64,000 nucleotides of DNA from Pseudomonas fluorescens (GCF_001307155.1 NZ_CP012830.1:4524501-4588500); one strand, 5' to 3'; counted from the stretch's first letter, positions 1 to 9,316 are shown. Made by a program: numbers and translations. Notes: a model not told the origin generated them from the letters alone.

Positions 1-272
1 CGGGTTCGGGCCTGGTGAAGGCGCAAGCCGAAGCTGAAGGGCTGGACAAGATTTTCCTCGAAGCCGGTTTCGAATGGCGTGAGCCGGGTTGCTCGATGTG
101 CCTGGCAATGAACCCGGACCGTTTGGAGTCCGGCGAGCATTGCGCCTCGACCTCCAACCGTAACTTCGAAGGCCGTCAGGGCGCCGGTGGCCGTACGCAC
201 CTGGTGAGCCCGGCAATGGCCGCCGCCGCCGCTGTCAACGGTCGTTTCGTCGACGTCCGTGAATTGATCTGA
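1..272 (+). CDS. leuC: 3-isopropylmalate dehydratase large subunit, C-terminal part
   Basis: This is the last 90 or so codons of LeuC, cut by the left edge and read in the frame starting at base 3. LeuC with LeuD forms the 4Fe-4S isomerase that turns 2-isopropylmalate into 3-isopropylmalate in leucine synthesis. The fragment holds the family signature GCSMCLAMNPD, whose two cysteines (C-x2-C) are cluster ligands, followed by the conserved STSNRNFEGRQG stretch. The stop lies 11 bases before leuD, so the two subunits are co-transcribed and made together. The start and the first cluster cysteine are outside the window. Confidence 0.96.
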   Translation, partial: GSGLVKAQAEAEGLDKIFLEAGFEWREPGCSMCLAMNPDRLESGEHCASTSNRNFEGRQGAGGRTHLVSPAMAAAAAVNGRFVDVRELI

Positions 273-283
273 AGGAGCGCAGC

Positions 284-928
284 ATGAAAGCTTTTACCCA
301 GCACACTGGTCTTGTCGCGCCTTTGGATCGTGCCAACGTCGACACCGACCAAATCATTCCCAAGCAGTTCCTGAAGTCGATCAAACGCACCGGTTTCGGT
401 CCGAACCTGTTCGATGAGTGGCGTTACCTGGATGTCGGGCAACCGTATCAGGACAACTCCAAGCGTCCGCTGAACAAGGACTTCGTGCTCAACGCCGAGC
501 GTTATCAAGGTGCCAGCGTGTTGCTCGCCCGGGAAAACTTCGGCTGCGGTTCGAGCCGCGAGCACGCGCCGTGGGCCCTGGAAGAGTACGGTTTTCGCAG
601 CATCATCGCGCCGAGCTACGCCGACATATTCTTCAACAACAGCTTCAAGAACGGCTTGCTGCCGATCATCCTGAGCGACGCTGAAGTCGACGAATTGTTT
701 GCGCAAGTGGAAGCCAATCCGGGCTACCAGTTGCAGATTGACTTGCAGGCCCAGACCGTGACCCGTCCTGACGGCAAGGTCCTGAGTTTTGAAATCGATG
801 CTTTCCGCAAACACTGCCTGCTCAACGGCCTGGACGATATCGGCCTGACCTTGCAGGACGGCGATGCGATTGCCGCGTTCGAAGCCAGGCACCGCGCCAG
901 CCAGCCATGGTTGTTTCGCGACGCGTGA
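284..928 (+). CDS. leuD: 3-isopropylmalate dehydratase small subunit
   Basis: LeuD, 214 residues and full length for the family, supplies the swivel domain of the cytoplasmic isopropylmalate isomerase. The substrate-binding signature NFGCGSSREH is at residues 85-94, and the N-terminal DTDQIIPKQFL segment is typical. A Shine-Dalgarno (GAAGGAG) sits 8 bases before the ATG. It follows leuC directly, and a REP pair separates it from the methyltransferase downstream. Confidence 0.97.
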   Translation: MKAFTQHTGLVAPLDRANVDTDQIIPKQFLKSIKRTGFGPNLFDEWRYLDVGQPYQDNSKRPLNKDFVLNAERYQGASVLLARENFGCGSSREHAPWALEEYGFRSIIAPSYADIFFNNSFKNGLLPIILSDAEVDELFAQVEANPGYQLQIDLQAQTVTRPDGKVLSFEIDAFRKHCLLNGLDDIGLTLQDGDAIAAFEARHRASQPWLFRDA

Positions 929-950
929 TTGTGTGTAAGGCGTAATGACA

Positions 951-1025
951 CCATCGCGAGCAAGCTCGGCTCCTGCATGGGAATGAATGCGTTGCTCTTG
1001 TAGGAGCAAGGCTTGCTCGCGATGG
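951..1025. repeat. REP-type inverted pair
   Basis: Two facing copies of the short Pseudomonas REP motif (ATCGCGAGCAAGCTC-like, then GGAGCAAGGCTTGCTCGC) form a possible long hairpin between leuD and the next gene. The same motif recurs near 4257, 8372 and 18925. Such elements are usually non-autonomous, mobilised by RAYT transposases, and may stabilise mRNA ends. Confidence 0.85.
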
Positions 1026-1069
1026 GGCCCGCACAAACAACTCAAGACTCACCCCTTAAGGAAGTCATC

Positions 1070-1837
1070 ATGACCAGCACCGCCCAGCACAGCGACGTAG
1101 TACAAAAGCAATTCGGTGAACAGGCTGCCGCCTACCTGAGCAGTGCAGTACACGCACAGGGCACCGAATTCGCACTGCTACAGGCCGAGCTGGCGGGTCG
1201 CAGTGATGCGCGGGTGCTGGACCTGGGCTGCGGCGCCGGTCATGTGAGTTTTCATGTGGCTGCGCTGGTCAAGGAAGTGGTCGCCTATGACCTGTCGCAG
1301 CAGATGCTCGACGTGGTAGCTGGCGCCGCAGTTGATCGTGGTCTGAACAATGTGACCACCGTGCTCGGTGCGGCGGAGCGCCTGCCGTTTGCCGAGGGTG
1401 AATTTGATTTCGTCTTCAGCCGTTATTCGGCGCACCATTGGAGCGACCTTGGCTTGGCCTTGCGCGAAGTGCGCCGAGTGCTCAGGCCGGGTGGGGTAGC
1501 AGTATTTATTGATGTCTTGTCGCCGGGCAGTCCGTTGTTCGACACTTACCTGCAAAGTGTTGAAGTACTGCGCGACACCAGCCACGTGCGTGATTATTCC
1601 GCCGGGGAGTGGTTGCGCCAGGTCAGCGAGGCGGGGTTGCATACCCGTAGCACCACGCGCCAGCGGCTGCGCCTGGAGTACAACTCCTGGGTCGAGCGCA
1701 TGCGTACACCCCAGGCGTTGCGCGTGGCGATCCGCGAGTTGCAGCAGGCGATGGGCAACGAAGTTCGCGAGTATTTCGAGATTGAAGCCGATGGTTCGTT
1801 CAGCACCGATGTGCTGGTGCTGATGGCTGAACGATAA
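1070..1837 (+). CDS. class I SAM-dependent methyltransferase
   Basis: This 255-residue protein has the class I Rossmann methyltransferase fold. Motif I, VLDLGCGAGHVSF, is near residue 49; an acidic strand end (AYDLS) and a motif-III-like GAAERLPFAEGEFD follow, as in UbiE/BioC-like enzymes. The substrate cannot be told from sequence. The ATG at 1070 is chosen over the longer open frame because AAGGAAG lies 6 bases upstream and the upstream codons run into the REP pair. It sits between leuD and leuB, an arrangement I recall from other pseudomonads, so it is co-inherited with the leucine genes, though no role in leucine synthesis is implied. Confidence 0.88.
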   Translation: MTSTAQHSDVVQKQFGEQAAAYLSSAVHAQGTEFALLQAELAGRSDARVLDLGCGAGHVSFHVAALVKEVVAYDLSQQMLDVVAGAAVDRGLNNVTTVLGAAERLPFAEGEFDFVFSRYSAHHWSDLGLALREVRRVLRPGGVAVFIDVLSPGSPLFDTYLQSVEVLRDTSHVRDYSAGEWLRQVSEAGLHTRSTTRQRLRLEYNSWVERMRTPQALRVAIRELQQAMGNEVREYFEIEADGSFSTDVLVLMAER

Positions 1838-1902
1838 GCGCTGAGCGCTGGAATTTTTCCGGGCGCGCCCATGAGCGCGCCGACTGATGACATGAGGAAC
1901 GC

Positions 1903-2985
1903 ATGAGCAAGCAGATTCTGATTCTCCCAGGTGACGGTATTGGCCCGGAAATCATGACCGAAGCGGTCAAGGTGCTGGAACTGGCCAACGACAAGTTCGC
2001 ACTGGATTTCGAGCTGAGCCACGACGTGATCGGCGGCGCGGCCATCGACAAGCACGGCGTGCCGTTGGCCGACGAAACCCTGGCCCGCGCGCGTGCTGCC
2101 GATGCGGTGCTGCTGGGTGCGGTGGGCGGTCCGAAATGGGACACCATCGAGCGTGACATTCGTCCAGAGCGCGGCTTGTTGAAGATTCGTGCGCAACTGG
2201 GTCTGTTCGGCAACCTGCGCCCGGCGATCCTGTACCCGCAACTGGCTGAAGCGTCGAGCCTGAAAGCCGAAATCGTCGCAGGCCTGGACATTCTGATCGT
2301 CCGTGAACTGACCGGTGGTATCTACTTCGGTGCGCCGCGTGGTGTGCGCGAGTTGGAGAATGGCGAGCGTCAGGCGTATGACACCCTGCCATACAGCGAA
2401 AGTGAAATCCGCCGTATCGCCCGCGTCGGTTTCGACATGGCGCGCGTACGCGGCAAGAAGCTCTGCTCGGTCGACAAGGCCAACGTTCTGGCGTCCAGCC
2501 AGCTGTGGCGCGAAATCGTCGAGCAAGTGGCCAAGGACTACCCGGATGTCGAGCTGAGCCACATGTATGTCGACAACGCCGCCATGCAGCTGGTGCGTGC
2601 ACCGAAGCAGTTCGACGTGATCGTCACCGATAACCTGTTCGGCGATATCCTGTCCGACGAAGCCTCGATGCTCACCGGTTCCATCGGCATGTTGCCGTCG
2701 GCCTCGCTGGATGCCAACAATAAAGGCATGTACGAGCCGTGCCACGGTTCGGCGCCGGACATCGCCGGTAAAGGCATCGCCAACCCGTTGGCGACGATTC
2801 TGTCGGTGTCGATGATGCTGCGATACAGCTTCAACCAGCTGGTGGCCGCAGACGCTATCGAAAAGGCCGTCAGCCTGGTGTTGGACCAAGGGCTGCGCAC
2901 AGGTGACATCTGGTCGCCGGGTTGCGTGAAAGTAGGTACGCAGGAAATGGGCGACGCAGTAGTCGCAGCGCTGCGGAATCTGTAA
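1903..2985 (+). CDS. leuB: 3-isopropylmalate dehydrogenase
   Basis: LeuB, 360 residues, oxidises and decarboxylates 3-isopropylmalate with NAD to 2-ketoisocaproate, the third leucine-specific step. The N-terminal ILPGDGIGPEI and GAVGGPKWD motifs and the family signature DNLFGDILSDEASMLTGSIG near residue 243 (metal and substrate acidic residues) are intact. A Shine-Dalgarno (TGAGGAA) precedes the ATG. It is downstream of leuCD and upstream of asd in the same direction. Confidence 0.98.
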   Translation: MSKQILILPGDGIGPEIMTEAVKVLELANDKFALDFELSHDVIGGAAIDKHGVPLADETLARARAADAVLLGAVGGPKWDTIERDIRPERGLLKIRAQLGLFGNLRPAILYPQLAEASSLKAEIVAGLDILIVRELTGGIYFGAPRGVRELENGERQAYDTLPYSESEIRRIARVGFDMARVRGKKLCSVDKANVLASSQLWREIVEQVAKDYPDVELSHMYVDNAAMQLVRAPKQFDVIVTDNLFGDILSDEASMLTGSIGMLPSASLDANNKGMYEPCHGSAPDIAGKGIANPLATILSVSMMLRYSFNQLVAADAIEKAVSLVLDQGLRTGDIWSPGCVKVGTQEMGDAVVAALRNL

Positions 2986-3052
2986 TCTCTCTGGCCCCGC
3001 TTGTCGCTGATGCCGGCAAGCGAGCCCACTTTTTGTAAAAGGTGTAGTTGCG

Positions 3053-4165
3053 ATGAAACGTGTAGGTCTGATCGGTTGGCGCGGTATGGTCGGTTCCGTG
3101 CTCATGCAGCGGATGCTGGAAGAGCAGGATTTCGATCTTATTGAGCCGGTGTTTTTCACCACTTCCAATGTGGGTGGCCAAGGCCCGTCCGTGGGTAAGG
3201 ATATTGCTCCGCTCAAGGACGCTTACAGCATTGAAGAGCTGAAAACCCTCGACGTGATTCTGACCTGCCAGGGTGGCGACTACACCAGCGAAGTCTTCCC
3301 GAAACTGCGCGAAGCCGGCTGGCAGGGTTACTGGATCGATGCCGCTTCCAGCCTGCGCATGCAGGATGACGCGGTCATCGTTCTGGACCCGGTGAACCGC
3401 AAGGTCATCGACCAGCAACTCGACGCGGGCACCAAGAACTACATCGGCGGCAACTGCACCGTCAGCCTGATGCTGATGGGCCTGGGCGGTCTGTTCGAAG
3501 CCGGTCTGGTGGAGTGGATGAGTGCCATGACCTATCAGGCGGCCTCCGGTGGCGGCGCGCAGCACATGCGTGAACTGATCAAGCAAATGGGTGTGACCCA
3601 CGCAGCTGTCGCCGATCAACTGGCCGATCCGGCCAGTGCCATCCTCGACATCGACCGTCGTGTCGCCGAAGCGATGCGCAGCGATGCGTACCCGACTGAA
3701 AACTTCGGCGTGCCATTGGCCGGCAGCCTGATCCCGTGGATCGACAAGGAACTGCCGAACGGTCAGAGCCGCGAAGAGTGGAAGGCCCAGGCCGAGACCA
3801 ACAAGATCCTCGGTCGCTTCAAGAGCCCGATCCCGGTGGATGGCATCTGCGTGCGCATCGGCGCCATGCGTTGCCACAGCCAGGCGCTGACCATCAAGCT
3901 GAACAAAGACGTGCCGATCGCCGATATCGAAGGGCTGATCAGCCAGCACAACCCATGGGTCAAGCTGGTGCCGAACCAGCGCGAAATCAGTATGCAAGAG
4001 CTGAGCCCGACCAAGGTCACCGGCACCCTGAACGTACCGGTTGGCCGTCTGCGCAAGCTGAACATGGGTTCGCAGTTCGTCGGTGCTTTCACCGTCGGTG
4101 ACCAACTGCTGTGGGGCGCGGCCGAACCGCTGCGTCGCATGCTGCGGATTCTGCTGGAGCGTTGA
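3053..4165 (+). CDS. asd: aspartate-semialdehyde dehydrogenase
   Basis: Asd, 370 residues and close to the E. coli length, reduces aspartyl phosphate to aspartate semialdehyde with NADPH. This is the branch point to lysine, diaminopimelate, threonine and methionine. The N-terminal GWRGMVGSVL binds NADP. The catalytic cysteine is C135 in GGNCTVSLM, and the acid/base histidine is about H275 in AMRCHSQALT, so the enzyme should be active. A rho-independent terminator follows it. Confidence 0.98.
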   Translation: MKRVGLIGWRGMVGSVLMQRMLEEQDFDLIEPVFFTTSNVGGQGPSVGKDIAPLKDAYSIEELKTLDVILTCQGGDYTSEVFPKLREAGWQGYWIDAASSLRMQDDAVIVLDPVNRKVIDQQLDAGTKNYIGGNCTVSLMLMGLGGLFEAGLVEWMSAMTYQAASGGGAQHMRELIKQMGVTHAAVADQLADPASAILDIDRRVAEAMRSDAYPTENFGVPLAGSLIPWIDKELPNGQSREEWKAQAETNKILGRFKSPIPVDGICVRIGAMRCHSQALTIKLNKDVPIADIEGLISQHNPWVKLVPNQREISMQELSPTKVTGTLNVPVGRLRKLNMGSQFVGAFTVGDQLLWGAAEPLRRMLRILLER

Positions 4166-4180
4166 TTCGCTGATGTAATG

Positions 4181-4217
4181 AAAAAGCCCGCATCTCGAAA
4201 GAGCTGCGGGTTTTTTT
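4181..4217 (+). terminator. rho-independent terminator after asd
   Basis: The stem AAAGCCCGCA/TGCGGGTTTTTTT with a short loop and a run of seven T lies 16 bases past the asd stop. Confidence 0.9.
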
Positions 4218-4256
4218 ATGGCCGTTAGCGGGGGGGGGGATTGTGTCGCCTGGTCG

Positions 4257-4360
4257 GCCGCCATCGCGGGCAAGCCTTGCTCCTACGAGGTTTGTGTTGG
4301 CCGCATTCCATTTGCACGACGCATAACCTGTAGGAGCAAGGCTTGCCCGCGATGAGGCCG
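4257..4360. repeat. REP-type inverted pair
   Basis: Facing copies of GGCCGCCATCGCGGGCAAGC and GCTTGCCCGCGATGAGGCC lie about 60 bases apart, between the asd terminator and the next gene. It is the same family as the element at 951 but with a GGGC variant core. A run of nine G at 4231 lies just before it. Confidence 0.85.
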
Positions 4361-4449
4361 GTGCAGCTACTACAAATTCCCCTGTGAATTGCCTGCATGC
4401 CAGTCACCCGGTAAAGTGCCGCTCCCCCCGTTTCGCCTGAGGTAGATCC

Positions 4450-5460
4450 ATGAGCCAGTCCTTTGATATCGCCGTCGTCGGCGCCACCGGTACTGTCGGC
4501 GAAACACTCGTCCAGATTCTTGAAGAGCGCGACTTCCCGGTGGCTAACCTGCACCTGCTGGCCAGCAGTGAATCAGCAGGGCATTCGGTGCCGTTTCGCG
4601 GCAAGAACGTACGGGTGCGGGAAGTCGACGAATTTGATTTCAGCAAGGTCCAGCTGGTGTTCTTCGCCGCCGGTCCTGCGGTCACCCTGAGCTTTGCGCC
4701 GCGTGCCACGGCCGCCGGTTGCGCGCTGATCGATTTGTCCGGTGCCTTGCCGGCGGAACAGGCACCGCAGGTGGTGCCGGAAGCTAACAGCCAAGTGCTG
4801 GCCGGTTTGAAAAAGCCGTTTCAGGTAAGCAGTCCAAGTGCATCGGCCACCACCCTGGCCGTGGTGCTGGCGCCATTGCGCGAATTGCTCGACCTGCAGC
4901 GAGTGACCGTCACTGCCAGCCTGGCCGTTTCCGCTCAGGGCCGCGAAGCAGTCAGCGAGCTGGCACGGCAGACAGCAGAATTGCTGAATGTTCGCCCGCT
5001 GGAGCCGCGTTTCTTTGATCGGCAAATGGCCTTCAACCTGCTGGCACAAGTCGGCACGCCGGATGCTCAGGGCCATACGCTGCTGGAAAAACGCCTGGTT
5101 CGAGAGCTGCGCGAGGTCATGGCGCAGCCTTTATTAAAGATTTCTGTCACTTGCATTCAAGCCCCGGTGTTTTTCGGCGATAGCTTTAGCGTGACCTTGC
5201 AGTCAGCCAAGGCTGTTGACCTGGCGGCGGTGAATGCTGCGCTTGAGGCGGCGCCGGGTGTCGAGCTGGTCGAGGCGGGCGATTACCCGACGCCGGTGGG
5301 CGATGCGGTAGGGCAGGACGTGGTCTACGTCGGTCGGGTTCGCAGCGGTATCGACGATCCGGCGGAACTTAACGTGTGGCTGACGTCAGATAACGTACGC
5401 AAAGGCGCTGCACTCAATGCGGTGCAGGTGGCTGAGTTGTTGATAAAAGACCTTGTGTAA
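4450..5460 (+). CDS. usg: Asd paralogue lacking the catalytic cysteine (Usg-like)
   Basis: This 336-residue protein belongs to the aspartate-semialdehyde dehydrogenase superfamily: the NADP-binding GATGTVGETL is at residues 11-20, and the family core runs throughout. Where active enzymes have the nucleophilic cysteine in an N-C-T/S context, this one reads SSPSASATT around residues 127-135 with no cysteine. It should not do the Asd reaction. Genes of this type (usg) lie between asd and fimV in Pseudomonas; their function is unknown to me. A Shine-Dalgarno (TGAGGTAG) precedes the ATG. It is separated from asd by a terminator and a REP pair, so it likely has its own promoter. Confidence 0.85.
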   Translation: MSQSFDIAVVGATGTVGETLVQILEERDFPVANLHLLASSESAGHSVPFRGKNVRVREVDEFDFSKVQLVFFAAGPAVTLSFAPRATAAGCALIDLSGALPAEQAPQVVPEANSQVLAGLKKPFQVSSPSASATTLAVVLAPLRELLDLQRVTVTASLAVSAQGREAVSELARQTAELLNVRPLEPRFFDRQMAFNLLAQVGTPDAQGHTLLEKRLVRELREVMAQPLLKISVTCIQAPVFFGDSFSVTLQSAKAVDLAAVNAALEAAPGVELVEAGDYPTPVGDAVGQDVVYVGRVRSGIDDPAELNVWLTSDNVRKGAALNAVQVAELLIKDLV

Positions 5461-5666
5461 AAGATACTTGGCAACAATTTGCAAATAGATTCTAGTCGTA
5501 CAGGCCGCAAGGCCTGAATGCTGGAGGCGAGCCGCCATCAGGGGCTTCCAAGGGCATCAGTGAAATAAGCGCGCGCAGAGACTCTTCGAGGCTGCGCGCA
5601 ATGCCTTACGGCAGCGGTATCAACACCTTCTCGCTTGCCGAGGAAAGTTCAACAAAGGATGAGGCT

Positions 5667-8288
5667 ATGGTTCAAGTTCGCAAACTGGTGTTAGCAATAG
5701 CGGCCGCCTCGGCGCTGTCCTCCGGTATGGCGCATGCCCTCGGGCTTGGGGAATTGACCCTGAAGTCGACCCTGAACCAGCCCCTGGTGGCAGAAATCGA
5801 GTTGCTCGACGTCAAGGACCTCACCGCTGCCGAAGTGGTGCCGAGCCTGGCGTCGGCCGATGATTTCGCCAAGGCCGGGGTTGATCGTCAGGCGTTCCTC
5901 AATGACCTGACGTTCACGCCAGTGCTCAATGCCAGCGGTAAAAGCATCCTGCGGGTGACTTCAAGTCAGCCACTCTCCGAGCCGATGGTGAAATTCCTGG
6001 TTCAGGTGATGTGGCCAAGCGGCCGACTGCTGCGCGACTACAGCGTACTGCTCGATCCGTCCAAATTCTCGCCGCAGACGGCTGACGCTGCTGCGCAATC
6101 CGCACCGGCTCAAGCGCCGGCGATCAACGCACCAGTGACTGGCGCGAGCAAGCCTAAACAGCACGTCACGACGCCGCGCGACACCTTGTGGGAAATCGCC
6201 GCGAAAGCACGCAATGGCGGCTCGATCCAGCAAACCATGCTGGCGATTCAGGCACTGAACCCGAACGCCTTTATCGATGGCAACATCAATCGACTGAAAA
6301 CCGGTCAGGTCTTGCGCCTGCCGGACGCCACACAAAGCACCAGCCTGCCACAGCCTAAAGCCATTGCCGAAGTCGCCGCGCAGAACACGGCCTGGCGTCA
6401 GGGGCGTCGCTCGGTTCACCGGGCGCAGGCGCAACAGCTTGATGCAACCAAGCGTGGGCATGATGTGGTCGCGCCGCAAGGCACTGCCAAGGACAAGTTG
6501 AGCCTGGTCTCGGCCGAATCCGGCAAGAAAGGTGGTAAAGGTGCAGCGGGCGATAGCAAGGCCATCAGCAATAAGCTGGCGGTAGCCCAGGAAGGCCTCG
6601 ATACGACTCGTCGTGACAATGCCGAGCTGAAAAGCCGCATAACTGACTTGCAGAGTCAGATGGACAAACTCCAGCGCTTGATCGAGCTGAAAAATAATCA
6701 ATTGGCCAAGATGCAGGCAGAAGGCGCGGGGGAAAACTCTGCAGCTCAACCTTCGGCGCCGATCTCGGCTGATCTGGTTACCCAGCCAGCGGCGGCGCCT
6801 GCACCCGCGGTAGTCCCAGAGGCAACGCCGGCCGCAGTGCCTGCCGAAGCGCCGATTCAGGCAATCCCGGCAGCGAGCGACGAGCAAAAGTACAACGAAC
6901 TGCTGACCAATCCGATACTCCTGGGTCTGGTGGGGGGCGGTGCGGTGGTGGTGCTGTTGCTGCTGTTGTTGCTGGCGCGTCGGCGCAAGGCTCAACAGGA
7001 AGCCGAGAGGCACAAGCGCATGGCGAAGGCACTGGCTGAAGAGTCGGACTTGACGCAAGACTTCGATCTGCCGGAAAGCAGCTTCGAAGGCCTCGAAGTG
7101 CCGCCGCCAGTCGTCAAGCTTGCAACGCCTCCAGCTCCAGCTCCAGTCGTGGCGCCGGTGGTAGTCACGCCGCCGATTGCTGCACCATTGGTCGCGCCGG
7201 CGGCCGAGCGTTCGGACGATGTCCTGGCGCAAGCCCAGTCGCACATCAATGCCGGGCGTTTGAATCAGGCTGCCAGCCTGCTTGAAGAGGGTATCAAGCA
7301 AGAGCCGCAACGCAGCGACCTGCGCTTGAAGCTGATGGAAGTCTACGGCCAGCAGGGCGATCGCAGTGCGTTCGTGGCGCAAGAGCGTCAGCTGGTTGCC
7401 AATGGCAAAAATCATGCTGACGTTGAACAGCTGAAAAGCCGCTTTCCGGCGATGGTTGCCGTGGCAGCTGTTGGCGGCATCGCCGCCGCAGCGGTTGCCG
7501 CCGAGCTGGATGCGCAGTACGTCAAGGACCTGCTGCACGAGGAGCCCAAGGCGCCGGAGCCTGAAGCTGCACCGGCCGATGATGACTTCGACAGCGCCTT
7601 CGATCTGAGTCTGGACGATCTGGAGGCCGCATCGCCAACGGTCGTTACGCCAGAGACGCCGGAGCCGGCGCTGGATCTGGACGCTTTTCCGCTCGATGAC
7701 GATCTGAGCTTCGAATCTGTTCTGCAACAGCAGACCGAAGCCAAGGACAGCCTGGATGATCTGTCGGATTTCGACCTTGATCTGGGTGGCGACGTGCCGG
7801 ATGCAACGCTGGCCGATGACGAGTTCCTGCTCAACCTCGACGACGATCTGAAAGACCTGCCAGCAGTCGAGTCGCCGGCAGTCACTGAAGCGGCGCTTGA
7901 TGATCTGGAGTTGCCGGCCGATTTCGATCTGTCCCTGGCAGATGAAATCGATGCTCCCGCCAAGCCTGAGCCGGACGACTTCATGTCCGAACTGGACGAC
8001 GTCAATGCCGAGCTGGATCGTTTGTCCGGTAGCCTGGAGCATCCGCCTATCGCTGCGCCAAGCTTCACCGCTGAAGATGCGGCGGCGGGGATGGAGATGG
8101 AGATGGGTGAGCCCGATTTCGATTTCCTCTCGGGCACTGACGAAGTTGCGACCAAGCTGGACCTGGCGCAGGCTTACATCGACATGGGTGACAACGATGG
8201 CGCGCGGGACATCCTCGGTGAGGTGCTCAGCGAGGGTAATGACGGTCAGAAGAGCGAAGCCAAGGACATGTTGGCGCGTATGGCCTGA
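5667..8288 (+). CDS. fimV: FimV/HubP-type inner-membrane pole-organising protein
   Basis: FimV is a cell-pole hub protein needed for type IV pili and twitching. The start at 5667 follows AAGGATGAGG and gives a clean signal peptide ending near MAHA (residue 24), giving 873 residues. In order I see the FimV N-terminal domain, a LysM peptidoglycan-binding domain (about 163-218), a coiled coil (about 298-351), one membrane helix (about 414-440) followed by RRRK, an acidic Pro/Ala-rich cytoplasmic region with a TPR-like pair (about 517-570), a long Asp-rich stretch, and the conserved FimV C-terminal helix pair (about 827-873). FimV length varies widely because of the acidic region. A terminator follows. 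Confidence 0.95.
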   Translation: MVQVRKLVLAIAAASALSSGMAHALGLGELTLKSTLNQPLVAEIELLDVKDLTAAEVVPSLASADDFAKAGVDRQAFLNDLTFTPVLNASGKSILRVTSSQPLSEPMVKFLVQVMWPSGRLLRDYSVLLDPSKFSPQTADAAAQSAPAQAPAINAPVTGASKPKQHVTTPRDTLWEIAAKARNGGSIQQTMLAIQALNPNAFIDGNINRLKTGQVLRLPDATQSTSLPQPKAIAEVAAQNTAWRQGRRSVHRAQAQQLDATKRGHDVVAPQGTAKDKLSLVSAESGKKGGKGAAGDSKAISNKLAVAQEGLDTTRRDNAELKSRITDLQSQMDKLQRLIELKNNQLAKMQAEGAGENSAAQPSAPISADLVTQPAAAPAPAVVPEATPAAVPAEAPIQAIPAASDEQKYNELLTNPILLGLVGGGAVVVLLLLLLLARRRKAQQEAERHKRMAKALAEESDLTQDFDLPESSFEGLEVPPPVVKLATPPAPAPVVAPVVVTPPIAAPLVAPAAERSDDVLAQAQSHINAGRLNQAASLLEEGIKQEPQRSDLRLKLMEVYGQQGDRSAFVAQERQLVANGKNHADVEQLKSRFPAMVAVAAVGGIAAAAVAAELDAQYVKDLLHEEPKAPEPEAAPADDDFDSAFDLSLDDLEAASPTVVTPETPEPALDLDAFPLDDDLSFESVLQQQTEAKDSLDDLSDFDLDLGGDVPDATLADDEFLLNLDDDLKDLPAVESPAVTEAALDDLELPADFDLSLADEIDAPAKPEPDDFMSELDDVNAELDRLSGSLEHPPIAAPSFTAEDAAAGMEMEMGEPDFDFLSGTDEVATKLDLAQAYIDMGDNDGARDILGEVLSEGNDGQKSEAKDMLARMA

Positions 8289-8307
8289 TGACCGGTAACG
8301 CATAATG

Positions 8308-8340
8308 AAAACGGCAGCCCATCGAGGCTGCCGTTTTTGT
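8308..8340 (+). terminator. rho-independent terminator after fimV
   Basis: The stem ACGGCAGCC/GGCTGCCGT with loop CATCGA is followed by TTTTTG, 20 bases past the fimV stop. Confidence 0.9.
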
Positions 8341-8371
8341 TTCGGGGGTTTAGGGATTGGTCACATAACCT

Positions 8372-8503
8372 GTGGTGAGGGAGCTTGCTCCCGCCGGGTT
8401 GCGAAGCGACCCCGAAATCTGCAATCGCATTCTTTCAGGTACTCCTCGCCAGAAGGCTTTACGACTGCTTCGCAATCGAGCGGGAGCAAGCTTCCTCGCC
8501 ACA
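8372..8503. repeat. REP-like long inverted repeat
   Basis: GGTGAGGGAGCTTGCTCCCGC on one side and GCGGGAGCAAGCTTCCTCGCC on the other, with GAAGCGAC/GTCGTAAAG-like inner arms, form a long imperfect palindrome between the converging fimV and M24 peptidase genes. It is a different REP subtype from the copies at 951 and 4257. Confidence 0.8.
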
Positions 8504-8514
8504 AGTGCATCACC

Positions 8515-9174
8515 TTAAGCCAGCAAATCCTCGTAAAACGCACCGAACGGCCGGGTAGGGTGGGCCAGCTGGATTTCGAGGATCCACAGTCCCACATTCG
8601 GGCAGGCGTCGAAATAGCCCAGATCCCCTGCGCGATAGATTGCGTGGGGGAAATCGCTGACCCTGTGACCCTTGATGTCCAGGTTCAACACCCAGCCCAT
8701 TTCGCGCGCCTGTTCTTCTGCGTAGCGATACAGCTCGGGGCCGGCAACCTGGTAGGTTCGCCAATAATCGTGGACCTGATCGAACAGGGTTTTGGCGGCC
8801 GCTGCACAGGCCTGCATTTCAGGGTCGTTGCCGGTGGTGAACGTGGCGCCACAGTCGCCTTCGTGGCGATCCCATACAACACCCAGATCAATGAAGAAAA
8901 TGTCGTTTTCACCCAGCACCGGATCGCCGCTCGAAGGCTGCTTGAAGGTTTTCAGGGTGTTCTCGCCGAAGCGGATCTTGGTCGGGTGCCAGATGCGGTC
9001 CATACCCAGCTCGGTCAGTACTTCAAGCCCCATCTGCAGGGCTTCGGACTCGAGCATGCCGGGCTTTATCCGGCGAGCCATTTCTTCGATGGCCTCCCAG
9101 GTCTTGCGTTTGGCGTGGAGCATTCCCTCCAGGCTGTAGGCCAATCCAACGGCTTCCTTTTGCATGGCGCTCAT
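8515..9174 (-). CDS. M24-family metallopeptidase-like protein
   Basis: This 219-residue protein has the pita-bread fold of methionine aminopeptidases, prolidases and creatinase. All five usual metal ligands can be placed: D96 (FFIDLG), D107 (EGDCGATF), H170 (DIKGHRVSD), E200 (LEIQ) and E215 (YEDLL). There is no creatinase N-terminal domain, so it is a single-domain member. The substrate is unknown. The first residues (MSAMQKEAVGLAYSLEG) do not look like a signal peptide, so it should be cytoplasmic. It is transcribed towards fimV and away from truA. Confidence 0.8.
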   Translation of the reverse strand: MSAMQKEAVGLAYSLEGMLHAKRKTWEAIEEMARRIKPGMLESEALQMGLEVLTELGMDRIWHPTKIRFGENTLKTFKQPSSGDPVLGENDIFFIDLGVVWDRHEGDCGATFTTGNDPEMQACAAAAKTLFDQVHDYWRTYQVAGPELYRYAEEQAREMGWVLNLDIKGHRVSDFPHAIYRAGDLGYFDACPNVGLWILEIQLAHPTRPFGAFYEDLLA

Positions 9175-9316
9175 GTGTCGGGTCTCGTCAGGTTTATGGT
9201 TTTCGTTATGTGGTTATCTATATAGCGAAACTGCGGGCGGCGCATGCAAATGTCAAATCGCTTATTGGGGCCCGAACAAAAAACACCATGAACATGGCGT
9301 CCCGGCCCTGCGGCCT

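Noticed and set aside
176..1045. A 289-codon minus-strand frame over leuD
   Set aside because: It is antisense to leuD, has no start signal and no recognisable domain; long shadow frames are common in GC-rich DNA.
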